In this document: positions 24,601-32,154 of the stretch, in pieces
How the letters are laid out: the number at the start of each line of letters is the position of its first letter
Numbering within the stretch: position 1 is the stretch's first letter
Assembly: GCA_029548395.1 (NCBI GenBank)
Contig: JAKPNM010000053.1
Span: forward strand, 1 to 64,000
DNA from: Bacillota bacterium
GTDB lineage: Bacteria > Bacillota > Clostridia > Christensenellales > Aristaeellaceae
Direction: 5' to 3'
Length of the DNA stretch: 64,000 bases
Translations under genes and position numbers: made by a program
Notes under the pieces: generated by a model
Told to the model about the DNA's origin: nothing
Databases searched by the model: none
Seen by the model: only the letters and a program-made list of their open reading frames with translations

Positions 24601-27407
24601 CGCTTGAGGTGGATGCCCGTCTCGCGGCTGGTCATGAGGCGTTCAATGCCGGGCAGATCCCTTTGTACCCGGTGACCATTCGGGTGGATTTGCCACGTGA
24701 ATATGACAATGCCGTCAGCCTGACCCTGGCGGATAACCCGGACATTGCTATTCCGCTTGCTTTGCGCCCCGGGCCAGTAGAAATGCAGGTGTCAGCCGGC
24801 TCTTACCGGCTCAGTTATTCCGTCAATGGTGTGCCTGTGTACTCCCCGGTGTTTGCCTTCGGTCCAAACGCCGCTGCCGATTATCATTGGCAGCTGGACG
24901 ATGCGATGGCGGATGAATACCAGCGGTTCGGTTATTTCACCGCGCAGCGTGGCGCGGACAAGGAATCCTATCAGAAACTGGGGTCTGAAAAATATCATTG
25001 GCCTCAATTATGTCTGGCTTTGCCCATGTATGAAACTCCCATCAGCACCAACATGGATCGAATAACGGGCTTTCACCATGCGTTAATCACGGGTCTTGAA
25101 ATCGTCAATACCCTGACAGGCAAGGCTTATAATGTCCTGCCTCTTCTGGACAGCGGCATGAGCCTCAGTGGCTTGCAGGTAAGCAAAGGCTGCTATCTGT
25201 TGAGGCTGCACACCAAAGGCGGCCAGGTAGACAGCAGTGAAACCTTTGCTGTGGACGGGAAAAAGGATGCGTCATACAGCGTGAGTTTCAACCAACAGGC
25301 TGTGCTGAGCTTGCTTCCGGCGCCATTGCCTGAGGGTAGTTTTGTGATCGGACGTGAAGGTAAAGACAGGATTGAGGTCATGCTCATCAAGGATGGCCAG
25401 GAGATCCCGGCGCAGGCTCCCGTGCAGCTTTGGCCGGTTGAAATCACCACCAACCTGGGCAAGAAGCATCAGGAAATGATCCTCAGGCATACCCAGTCCG
25501 GTCAAACCACCAGCTTGGCTCTGAAGGACGGCAAAGCGCATATCTTGGCGTCAGCGGGCACCTATGTGCTGGAAGCCCTGGTGTCCGGCATACGGCTGAC
25601 TCCACAGGGCCTGCCAAATTTTGTCATTGCAGACAAGAAAGTGTCTTTGGATGTAAAATTCGGTTTGTTGTCCGGTGTCACCTATCCCAATGGCCAGCCA
25701 TCAGGCGATGTGACGGCAGGAGACCGGATTGTTGCTGCCCTGGATTTTGGCAGCAATGCGCCTGCTTCCGTCCAAACCATGTCCTCGGACAGCAAGATTG
25801 TCAGCATAGAACAAGATCATAGCAATCTGTCCAGAGTAGTGATCCGTGTGTTGCGAAAGGGTACCGCGACGGTCACCATTACTGATGGGATCAGCCGGTA
25901 TTCTCTGGACTTGAAAGTCAAGGCATATGAGTTTGCGGCGGCTAAGGAGCAATTTGCGCTGTATGCCGGCGGCAGTGTCAAGGCCGGATTTCTGGATAAG
26001 GACGGCGTTTCGCTCTCCGGGTCTTACCTGGAGGCAAACGATGTCAAGGGGCTGAAAGTCAGCGCGGGAGAGAACGGCCTGGTGATTTCCTCCGTAGTGC
26101 CTGGCACCTATGATTTGCCGGTTACATGTCTGAATACTACCATCACGGTCAAGGTTCAGGTCTATGACGATATAAAGGGCAGCCCCATACCGCCGGCAAG
26201 CATGTCTGTAAACGAAGTTGTCATGATGGATTTGCCAACTTACTCCGGGACGCTCAACAAGCTGGAGATTCCTGCTGATTCCGGAGGTGTTATCAAGGTA
26301 GAAAAGGATGCGGACAACCCGCAGCAGCTGCGCTTGCATGCCCTGAAAACCGGCACGGCAGAGCTGGTGTTGACTTTGGACGGGCGCGTAAGAACGCTGG
26401 GCACCATAGAGGTAATCAGGTTAAACACAGCGCATATCAAAAACGGCGTAGGTTTTTTCGGCACATATTTCTTTCTTGATGAGTACGGTCAGACACTCCT
26501 TTTTAAGCGCGGAAGTGATCGGGCCTATAACGTACTTGAACCGAAATTCATCAAACTCCTTGCCAATGACACCGTGGTGGTCGGGCTGACTGAAGAAGGC
26601 GAATTGTATGCCTACGGCAACAAGATAAACCTGGACAGGTGGTTTGACAGGGTAAGTAGAGGCCGTGTGACCTTGAACTATATGGACATCAAAATCAAGG
26701 ATTTTTCTTTGACCGATTCCAGCCTTGTATATATCCTGAAAGAGAACGGAATCATGCAATCCGATGGCAGGCGGCAATTTGTGAAAGCGGGCGGATTATG
26801 GATGCATTTCCCACGCACTGCGGAAGACGCCCCGCTGCGGCCATTGCAAGTGTCCCACGATCCAGTTGTTCCCGGCACGCTGGAGCTGCAGCCAAGCAAT
26901 TCCCGGTCCCATAACTTTCTCGCGGTTCCCGAGGGATCTCAGGATGGCTTGAATCAAGTATTTACGATCGGCCATGATTCCCGGTACGCACGCGTCAATC
27001 CGCAGATCAATGCCGGCAACGCAACCCTGAACCCTGTTCGTGTATGGGCTGCGCAGGATGCGCTGTTCATCCTGACCGCGGAAGGCCGGCTGTATTCCCG
27101 CGAAACCAACCAAAAGGACTACAGGCTCGTCAGGAATAATGCTGATTTTAATTCTTTTAATCTTGTCCATGTCCTGCCCATGAACAACCATACTTATTTC
27201 CTGGACAATCAGAACAGACTCTATCTTTCCGGCAAAACTTCAGACAGCCTCTATAAGCAGATTACGCTGGTGGCGCAAGAGGTTGCCTGGATGCAGCAGG
27301 TTTCATCCGAGGATGTGATGCTGTTCCACACGGATGGCTCAATCAGCCTGTACCAGAACGGTGTGGCCGTTTCTGAGGTATCGCGCTTAAAAATCAAGTA
27401 TCCATAG
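21693..27407 (+). CDS. giant transmembrane Ser/Thr kinase with repeated ectodomain
   Basis: A 1,904-residue receptor-like kinase. It has a four-cysteine zinc ribbon (Cys9, 12, 22, 25), a kinase domain with GRGGFGATY (about 56), AIKEYF (about 76), HRDISPDN (about 190), DFG (about 210) and YTAPEQ, and one membrane helix (about 337-361). The ectodomain follows. About seven modules of 120-135 residues (about 395-1310) each end in a G-S/T-Y-x-L/V-type strand (for example GSYTLQAE, GSYTLSIT, GSYRLSYS, GTYVLEAL). Then come Big-like segments (about 1330-1570) and a C-terminal part with RCC1/propeller-like strands (GELYAYGNKI, GRLYSRETN, GSISLYQNG). Such a size and layout are rare for bacterial kinases. 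It is probably a sensor of an envelope or external ligand; no ligand can be inferred. Confidence 0.88.
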   Translation: MVKPGDVLCYSCMREVVAGKSCPLCGAPIPYEARDVLDLKPGTVLNGKYTIGRCLGRGGFGATYLAMESSLGGRFAIKEYFYQACCTRAVDSNEIVVKPGMEEDFRRFKEKFHQEARRLQEFQHSPGVVKCLEYFEENGTAYFVMEYLEGVTLMDFMRKRGTTLTADELIPILLRALKALEQVHAKGYIHRDISPDNLFLLQGGEIKLIDFGSARQTSARSMTRLAKGSYTAPEQEFNREQTPATDLYALGVSIFTLLVGRQPEKQPLTGSGSRYKLEPLPADTPPSLQSIYTKATAFDAKSRYRTAPEMAAAINLAFPGFIPTTGSYTTFSPSPKRQIGRIIGLVSILLALAAVVLILLNQPSALTSEVTIRYYNQQGNLLNTVNQSFSKGTYTITADDDMVPPGHLLTSEREQFLRVNEDGSVSPGNIDFIYMQTAQSAAGSVTYDLLPDQDGGLFIIINGGASVSIQMTPHELVRANLVTEKHLAYPLYLIHRESGNRFQVVDSLDGSTAVGLQPGIYDAALDLSGNDLLSKAPLEIRAGQSDYQLFFDDDILAFFNDYGALPLPADQALVDYGAGPYSTDKLEKVRLTVFAEQAQPNDLRRLMYHVNLHMDVPQGLSDRFELIPNGQDRGISFSQESAASLRMTSGTYEVRMYIGAAEFESLEQITVKADKVQQNLSVSFNLDDAMSLAKTAAYKIADNDVTKFIGQQLGNATGLTLSKVSLKTNLINLYGINDDDVVFRLRLQNDDNLLSDPLPVKSLGTTVHLSPGSYTLQAEMNNQTLISEPFYVAYNNDVSQTLNFDTSVLTRWTPPPEGSVVFAYDLDHDERNGSMMVVVGKDAELIMNNPVALYPVALSLDLPPYMVENKQFTLEHHESGMTLNAPYYGVEPHQMRLMAGSYTLSITNKDTPFEAEQPFLVDGNTEQITILFDQNAIVFYQENGLLPLKPDAMVLRARGATLLGRTGQKPLEVDARLAAGHEAFNAGQIPLYPVTIRVDLPREYDNAVSLTLADNPDIAIPLALRPGPVEMQVSAGSYRLSYSVNGVPVYSPVFAFGPNAAADYHWQLDDAMADEYQRFGYFTAQRGADKESYQKLGSEKYHWPQLCLALPMYETPISTNMDRITGFHHALITGLEIVNTLTGKAYNVLPLLDSGMSLSGLQVSKGCYLLRLHTKGGQVDSSETFAVDGKKDASYSVSFNQQAVLSLLPAPLPEGSFVIGREGKDRIEVMLIKDGQEIPAQAPVQLWPVEITTNLGKKHQEMILRHTQSGQTTSLALKDGKAHILASAGTYVLEALVSGIRLTPQGLPNFVIADKKVSLDVKFGLLSGVTYPNGQPSGDVTAGDRIVAALDFGSNAPASVQTMSSDSKIVSIEQDHSNLSRVVIRVLRKGTATVTITDGISRYSLDLKVKAYEFAAAKEQFALYAGGSVKAGFLDKDGVSLSGSYLEANDVKGLKVSAGENGLVISSVVPGTYDLPVTCLNTTITVKVQVYDDIKGSPIPPASMSVNEVVMMDLPTYSGTLNKLEIPADSGGVIKVEKDADNPQQLRLHALKTGTAELVLTLDGRVRTLGTIEVIRLNTAHIKNGVGFFGTYFFLDEYGQTLLFKRGSDRAYNVLEPKFIKLLANDTVVVGLTEEGELYAYGNKINLDRWFDRVSRGRVTLNYMDIKIKDFSLTDSSLVYILKENGIMQSDGRRQFVKAGGLWMHFPRTAEDAPLRPLQVSHDPVVPGTLELQPSNSRSHNFLAVPEGSQDGLNQVFTIGHDSRYARVNPQINAGNATLNPVRVWAAQDALFILTAEGRLYSRETNQKDYRLVRNNADFNSFNLVHVLPMNNHTYFLDNQNRLYLSGKTSDSLYKQITLVAQEVAWMQQVSSEDVMLFHTDGSISLYQNGVAVSEVSRLKIKYP

Positions 27408-27441
27408 CGCTCACGCCAAGCCCGGACAACTGTTTTTGATG

Positions 27442-27447
27442 TATAAT
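27442..27447 (+). promoter_or_regulatory. -10 box candidate before the CHAP-protein gene
   Basis: TATAAT at 27442-27447, in the 127-bp gap after the giant kinase gene. No good -35 box is visible at the right distance, so read-through from the kinase operon remains possible. Confidence 0.35.
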
Positions 27448-27534
27448 AAGCAAGCGCTGGATGGATGATGGAGCTGTTTTCCCTGGCGAGATCATGGTGA
27501 ACTGTCAATCTGTCGAAGAATCGAGGAGAAGATC

Positions 27535-28422
27535 ATGAAGAAACTGTTGGCGTTGTTGTTGATTACCACGCTTGTGATGCCCCTTTCAAACGGTCTGGCA
27601 GCCGGCAAGAGAGAGCCAAAGCTGATCCTGTTGCCCATGCAGGTAGGAGAGGTCAGCCAGGCGATCCAGGGGGAAGGAACCTGGCGCAGCGAGCATCCGG
27701 ACATCGCAGCCGTATCGGATCAAGGGGTCATTACCGCGCTGGCGGAGGGCTACACCCTGGTGCTGCTCAGCAACAAGAAAAACGAGGTGACTGTCCGGTG
27801 TGAGGTCCAGGTTGGTGAAAAGCCGGTGCCGGAGGAAATCACCCGTGTGATTGAATCAGCCCTGGCCGACTGGGCTGCGGCGGATGGAAAGCCTCTGCCC
27901 CGCTATAATGAATATACCAAATGGTTCAATCCGGCCGCCAAGGACGGCTTTGGCTGGTGCGGCGCCTTTGTCGGCCTGCATTTTGACAAGGCCGGCATTG
28001 AGATGAACAAGGAGTATCGCGCCAAGAATGCCCCGCCGCTTGCGGACGGCTCCCTGTTCGCGGTACGCCAGGCCTCCCAGACCAAGCTCTACGAAGGCTT
28101 TCAGAGCCGCAACCGCCTCAGCAACCTGCCTCGCCCGGGCTATTACATTATCTATGGCAAAAAGGGCAGCACGCCCTACACCCATGTCGGCCTGATTACT
28201 GCGGTAAAGGACATGGGGGAGGGCGTCTACCTGCTGGAGACCGTGGAGGGCAACCTGAATTCGCGCATCAAACGCTACAGCTACCTCTATGACAGCCTGG
28301 CTGAGCGCAAGGACCGTAACATCAGGCCCATCCCGGCTGAAATGCAAACCCGGCCGGATGAGTTCAACTATGAGTATGTCAAGGATTTTTATATCAATGT
28401 CTTTGGGCAGACCTGGTATTGA
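27535..28422 (+). CDS. exported Big-domain/CHAP-type cysteine amidase
   Basis: A 295-residue protein with a signal peptide (1-23, ending GLAAG). A short Big2-like Ig module (about 30-100; EHPDIAAVSDQGVITALAEG) is followed by a CHAP/NlpC-like catalytic domain (about 105-295). The probable nucleophile is Cys142 in GFGWCGAFVG and the histidine is near 217 in YTHVGLI, followed by VEGNLN, the usual order for CHAP peptidoglycan amidases/endopeptidases. It follows the giant kinase on the same strand with GAGGAG before its ATG. A wall-remodelling effector of the signalling island is a reasonable inference. It is bounded downstream by a strong terminator. Confidence 0.8.
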   Translation: MKKLLALLLITTLVMPLSNGLAAGKREPKLILLPMQVGEVSQAIQGEGTWRSEHPDIAAVSDQGVITALAEGYTLVLLSNKKNEVTVRCEVQVGEKPVPEEITRVIESALADWAAADGKPLPRYNEYTKWFNPAAKDGFGWCGAFVGLHFDKAGIEMNKEYRAKNAPPLADGSLFAVRQASQTKLYEGFQSRNRLSNLPRPGYYIIYGKKGSTPYTHVGLITAVKDMGEGVYLLETVEGNLNSRIKRYSYLYDSLAERKDRNIRPIPAEMQTRPDEFNYEYVKDFYINVFGQTWY

Positions 28423-28471
28423 CGGCAACTAAAGCTGAGGGTGACATCGTCCGGCAACCCATGAAGCAAAC

Positions 28472-28505
28472 AAAGAGCGGACGCCGAGAACGGCACCCGC
28501 TCTTT
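28472..28505. terminator. bidirectional terminator between the CHAP gene and thrS
   Basis: A 9-bp perfect stem, AAAGAGCGG (28472-28480) and CCGCTCTTT (28497-28505), sits between two convergent genes. The A/T ends can serve both strands. Confidence 0.75.
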
Positions 28506-28541
28506 CCGTGTCAATTGTGTATACTGATCTGACCGGAATCA

Positions 28542-30464
28542 CTATTCAAAGGCGTCGCTTTGCTCCGTCGCCTTGCTGGCTTCCTCAGCCTTGAGCGTTG
28601 CGATCAGCCGCTCATGCGTGATGCCGTTGAAGGCCTGGCCTTTGCGGTTGCGCACGGACACCGTGCCCTCCTCAGCTTCACGGTCCCCGATAACCAGCAT
28701 ATAGGGTATTTTCATCAATTGCGCTTCGCGCACCTTGAAGCCGATCTTCTCGTTGCGCAAGTCGAGTTCCACGCGCAGCCCGGCTTTTTCCATTTCTGCC
28801 TTCAGGGCTTTGGCGGCTGCGTCCGCGCGCTCGGTGATGGTCAGGATGCGCGCCTGCACGGGGGAGAGCCACAGGGGGAAAGCGCCGCCGAAGTGCTCGG
28901 TCAGAATGCCGATGAACCGTTCCATGGAGCCCAGCACAGTGCGGTGAATCATGACCGGGCGGTGCTTTTCTCCATCAGAGCCTGTATAGGTCATATCAAA
29001 ACGCTCGGGCAGATTCATGTCCAGCTGCAGCGTGCCGCACTGCCAGCCGCGACCCAGGCTGTCCTGCAGGTGAAAATCGATCTTGGGGCCATAAAAGGCG
29101 CCATCGCCCTCGTTGATGGTATAGGGTACCTGCATCTCATCCAGCGCCTCTTGCAGCGCGCGGGTGGACAGGTCCCACATCTCATCAGAGCCAATGCTGT
29201 TTTCAGGCCGGGTGGACAGTTCCACTTTGTAGGAGAAACCAAAGTCCCTGTAGACCCTGTCCTCCAGTTTATACACGCCGATGATCTCGTCCTTGATTTG
29301 CTCTGGCGTCATATACAGGTGGGCATCATCCTGGGTGAAAGCGCGCACGCGCATCAGGCCATGCAACGCGCCTGATTTTTCATGGCGGTGCACAAGACCC
29401 AATTCCGCCACGCGCGCCGGTAAATCCCTGTAGGACCACAGCCTGCGCTTATAAGCCAGGATACCGCCGGGGCAATTCATGGGCTTGATGGCAAATTCCT
29501 GTTCATCAATCTGAAGCGTGTACATATTCTCGCGGTAGTTTTCCCAGTGACCGCTTTGCTCCCACAATTCCTGGCTGAGGATCAGGGGCGTTTTGATTTC
29601 TTCATAGCCTGCCTGGCGGTGGATTTTCCGCCAGTAATCCTCCAGAAGATTGCGCAGCACCATGCCCTTGGCGTAAAAGAAGGGGAAGCCCGGGCCTTCC
29701 TCCATCAGGTCAAACAAATCCAGCTCGCGCCCCAGCTTGCGGTGGTCGCGCTTTTTCGCCTCCTCAATGCGCGCCAGATGGGCCTCCAGATCGGCTTTGT
29801 CTGTGAAGGCAGTGCCATAGACCCGCTGCAGCATCTTGTTTTTCTCGCTGCCGCGCCAGTAGGCGCCGGCCAGGCTGGTCAGCTTGAAAGCCTTGATTTT
29901 ACCGGTAGAAGGCAGGTGCGGACCGGCGCACAGATCAATAAACTCGCCCTGCCTGTAAAAGGACAGCGCCTCATCCTCCGGCAGGTCGAGGATCAGCTCC
30001 ACTTTATAGGGCTCATCGCGCTGCTGCATCAGCGCAATGGCTTCTGCGCGCGGCAGGGTGAAGCGTTCCTCCCGCTCGTTCTTCTTGATGATGCGCGCCA
30101 TTTCCTTCTCAATACGCGCCAGGTCCTCCGGCTGGAAAGGCTCCTCCACATCAAAATCGTAGTAAAATCCGTTCTCAATGGACGGGCCGATGGCCAGCTT
30201 GGCCTTGGGAAAGAGGTTCTTTACGGCGCTGGCCAGCACATGGCTGGCGGTGTGGCGCAGCAGATGGCGGGCTTCCTCATCCTCAAAGCCAAGGGGTTCC
30301 AGCGTGCCCTCCTCATGCAGCGGCGCCATCAGCTCCACCAGCTTGCCGTTGTGTCGGGCGGCGATGGCGTTCTTTCGCGCATCGGGCGCCAGATCCTTGA
30401 AAGCATCCAGGGCGTTGACGCCAGGCTGGTATTCCCCGGAGCGTCCCATGACAGTCAGTTTCAT
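28542..30464 (-). CDS. thrS: threonyl-tRNA synthetase
   Basis: A 640-residue class II synthetase charging tRNA-Thr. In order: TGS domain (about 1-60; starts MKLTVMG), the editing/SAD domain with HLLRHTASHVLA and the later HxxxC-type zinc site, the catalytic core with PMNCPGGILAY (the zinc-binding cysteine), RHEKSGALHGLMRVRAFTQDDAH (motif 2) and HRTVLGSMERFIG (motif 3), and the anticodon domain. The start at 30464 has AAGGAGG upstream; the in-frame ATG at 30500 lies in the poly-T of the leader terminator and cannot be used. Expression is controlled by a T-box leader. Confidence 0.98.
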   Translation of the reverse strand: MKLTVMGRSGEYQPGVNALDAFKDLAPDARKNAIAARHNGKLVELMAPLHEEGTLEPLGFEDEEARHLLRHTASHVLASAVKNLFPKAKLAIGPSIENGFYYDFDVEEPFQPEDLARIEKEMARIIKKNEREERFTLPRAEAIALMQQRDEPYKVELILDLPEDEALSFYRQGEFIDLCAGPHLPSTGKIKAFKLTSLAGAYWRGSEKNKMLQRVYGTAFTDKADLEAHLARIEEAKKRDHRKLGRELDLFDLMEEGPGFPFFYAKGMVLRNLLEDYWRKIHRQAGYEEIKTPLILSQELWEQSGHWENYRENMYTLQIDEQEFAIKPMNCPGGILAYKRRLWSYRDLPARVAELGLVHRHEKSGALHGLMRVRAFTQDDAHLYMTPEQIKDEIIGVYKLEDRVYRDFGFSYKVELSTRPENSIGSDEMWDLSTRALQEALDEMQVPYTINEGDGAFYGPKIDFHLQDSLGRGWQCGTLQLDMNLPERFDMTYTGSDGEKHRPVMIHRTVLGSMERFIGILTEHFGGAFPLWLSPVQARILTITERADAAAKALKAEMEKAGLRVELDLRNEKIGFKVREAQLMKIPYMLVIGDREAEEGTVSVRNRKGQAFNGITHERLIATLKAEEASKATEQSDAFE

Positions 30465-30491
30465 CTCGTCCTCCTTGATTGAATCCGGTAT

Positions 30492-30705
30492 AAAAAACAT
30501 CCGCCCACACAGGGACGGATGATGTTGTCCGCGGTTCCACCCAGATTGCCGGTTGCCCGGCCGCTCTTATGCGCTCTAACGCTCGCCATGCGCTCATGTC
30601 AGGCGGTGGTACTGTCCCCTTCCGTGCCCGGCGCGCTTTCAGCCTTGGCGCTGCCTCTCTTGTGGGGCGGTCAGGGGGAGCTTGTCCTCCCTCATCCACG
30701 AATGG
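30492..30705 (-). promoter_or_regulatory. T-box leader (tRNA-Thr-sensing riboswitch) of thrS
   Basis: The minus-strand leader contains the T-box core GGGTGGAACCGCGG (30529-30542), which pairs with the acceptor end of uncharged tRNA. Next is an intrinsic terminator, CATCCGTCCC/GGGCGGATG followed by TTTTTT (about 30492-30521). A Thr codon, ACC followed by A (30607-30610, within AGTACCACC), is a plausible specifier. I have not folded stem I, so the specifier is tentative. Confidence 0.88.
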
Positions 30706-30709
30706 ACAC

Positions 30710-30738
30710 AGTATACTCCCTGCTGACGCCGGCGTCAA
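30710..30738 (-). promoter_or_regulatory. thrS promoter
   Basis: Minus-strand TTGACG (30733-30738), 17-bp spacer, TATACT (30710-30715). It lies only 36 bp from the end of the IS30 element, which therefore left it intact. Confidence 0.75.
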
Positions 30739-30763
30739 CATTTGGGTTCGTTGGGATTCCGGG

Positions 30764-30774
30764 CGCGATATTCT
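30764..30774. repeat. left flanking direct repeat of the IS30 element
   Basis: CGCGATATTCT here matches 32008-32018 on the other side of the element. The match extends to 13 bp (30763-30775) if the ambiguous terminal G and C are counted. Confidence 0.8.
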
Positions 30775-32007
30775 CCCCGGATTGAAAAATCAAGTGCAAC
30801 ACGTCGCAACACTGGAAGAGAGCTTTGCTGAGTTGATTATATCGCTCAATTTCTTCTCGAACAACTCCTCAGGCGTCTTGTAACCGAAGCGTTTGCGCGG
30901 CAGTTGGTTAATGTATCGATTGATTCGAACCAAGATGTTCGGAGCTAAGTCAGTCAGGTTCATGCCTTTGGGAAGGAACCGGCGAACAATACCATTCCAA
31001 TTCTCCGAGGTTCCCCGTTCATAACTGCTGTAGGGATGTGCATAGTAGGCCGTTATGCCGCCTTTGTTTTCAATTTCCTCTGCTGATGAGAACTCAGGGC
31101 CATTGTCAAAGGTGATGCTTTTGAATACCCCGGAGAACAGTTCTCCGTATTCCCGCCTCAACTCAAGAAGAAAAGTCACAACCTTGTCCGCTCCCCGGTC
31201 TTTGGCGTCCCAGACAATGCCATAGCTGATGCTGCGCTCCACCAAAGTCAGCAAATGTCCTTTCTGACCTTTGCCGATGATGCCGTCGCATTCCCAATGC
31301 GCAAATTCGTTCCGCTGATTGATACAATCCGGTCGTTCATCTATGCTTCGTCCCAGAATTCGCTTCCTGACCCGCGCGCGTTTCTTCCCTTTCAAGCGCA
31401 CTTTGAGCAGCAGGTCGATGTTCCGAATCCTCAAGAAGCCGGCGTCAACCCAGTTGTAGACGGTCTTTGTGCTGGGGATTACCGGAAACATCTGATGCCG
31501 CTTTGCGTAGCCGACAACCGCGTCAATGGACCACTTCTCAGGCCCGAGCACCTTCCGCTCCAGGAACTGCACAAAATCCGCACATTGCGCCAGCTTGCAT
31601 TTCGCGCCTGTATTCATCCGACGTTCCTGGTATAAGCGTTGCGCGGAATCATGATAATAGCGCTGCACAGTTCTGTACAGGGGAACATTGATGGACTTGC
31701 TATAGGTCTGCACGTTTTCCCGCTGCTCCACCATGTTTCGCTTTAGTTCACGGCCAATGGTGCTCCAGTGACGGCAGAGTATTCTCCCAATCTCTGTATT
31801 GCTTAATCCTTGGCGTTTGAGTCGTTCAATACATTTTCGTTCTGATTCCTGGATGTGATGATACTTCTTTGTCCTTGTGCTATACTCGACTTGGCTCATG
31901 GTGCGCCTCCACGTGTTGTTTTCTGCAAAAACTATCATACCGTGTTTGCGCAACATGAGCTGTTCCTATCTTCTCATGTCTGTTGCACTTCGTATTTCAA
32001 TCCGGGG
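30775..32007 (-). mobile_element. complete IS30-family insertion sequence, 1,233 bp
   Basis: The 27-bp terminal inverted repeats (30775-30801 and 31981-32007) match at 24 of 27 positions and begin CCCCGGATTGAAA. One transposase gene fills the element. It is flanked by an 11- to 13-bp direct repeat, longer than the 2-3 bp usual for IS30. The intact ends and frame suggest a recent insertion between thrS and the exported-protein gene. Confidence 0.92.
30790..31899 (-). CDS. IS30-family transposase
   Basis: A 369-residue DDE transposase. The N-terminal helix-turn-helix (about residues 18-50; LKRQGLSNTEIGRILCRHWSTIGREL) matches the IS30 type. The catalytic core shows the first Asp in HWECDGIIG, the second in ITFDNGPEF and the Glu in YSSYERGTSENWNGIVRRF, followed by LPKGMNL and the C-terminal NQLPRKRFGYKTPEELF, all classic for IS30. 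I start at ATG 31899 with GGAGGCG upstream. The stop lies inside the left inverted repeat. It appears intact and potentially active. Confidence 0.95.
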   Translation of the reverse strand: MSQVEYSTRTKKYHHIQESERKCIERLKRQGLSNTEIGRILCRHWSTIGRELKRNMVEQRENVQTYSKSINVPLYRTVQRYYHDSAQRLYQERRMNTGAKCKLAQCADFVQFLERKVLGPEKWSIDAVVGYAKRHQMFPVIPSTKTVYNWVDAGFLRIRNIDLLLKVRLKGKKRARVRKRILGRSIDERPDCINQRNEFAHWECDGIIGKGQKGHLLTLVERSISYGIVWDAKDRGADKVVTFLLELRREYGELFSGVFKSITFDNGPEFSSAEEIENKGGITAYYAHPYSSYERGTSENWNGIVRRFLPKGMNLTDLAPNILVRINRYINQLPRKRFGYKTPEELFEKKLSDIINSAKLSSSVATCCT

Positions 32008-32018
32008 CGCGATATTCT
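32008..32018. repeat. right flanking direct repeat of the IS30 element
   Basis: CGCGATATTCT, identical to 30764-30774. It marks the target duplication made on insertion. Confidence 0.8.
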
Positions 32019-32083
32019 CTTGATTTTTCTCCGTCTTTTATTGTTGGGTTGTCGGCGCATGAAAACTGAAGCTGTTACGGCTC

Positions 32084-32112
32084 TTGACCGGCTGGAAGAT
32101 ACATAGTACATT
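32084..32112 (+). promoter_or_regulatory. promoter of the exported-protein gene
   Basis: TTGACC (32084-32089), 17-bp spacer, TACATT (32107-32112), 42 bases before the start codon at 32155. Confidence 0.55.
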
Positions 32113-32154
32113 AGGTCCAGGTCAAAGCTTCCATTACGTAAAAGGAGACAGGTT

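Noticed and set aside
30465-30500. Longer start for thrS at ATG 30500
   Set aside because: That ATG and the following Ts form the 3' side of the T-box terminator; the ATG at 30464 has the ribosome-binding site.
30744-30762. GGTTCG...GATTCC stretch resembling a tRNA T-arm
   Set aside because: Spacing and loop do not fit a tRNA and no acceptor or anticodon arms are present.
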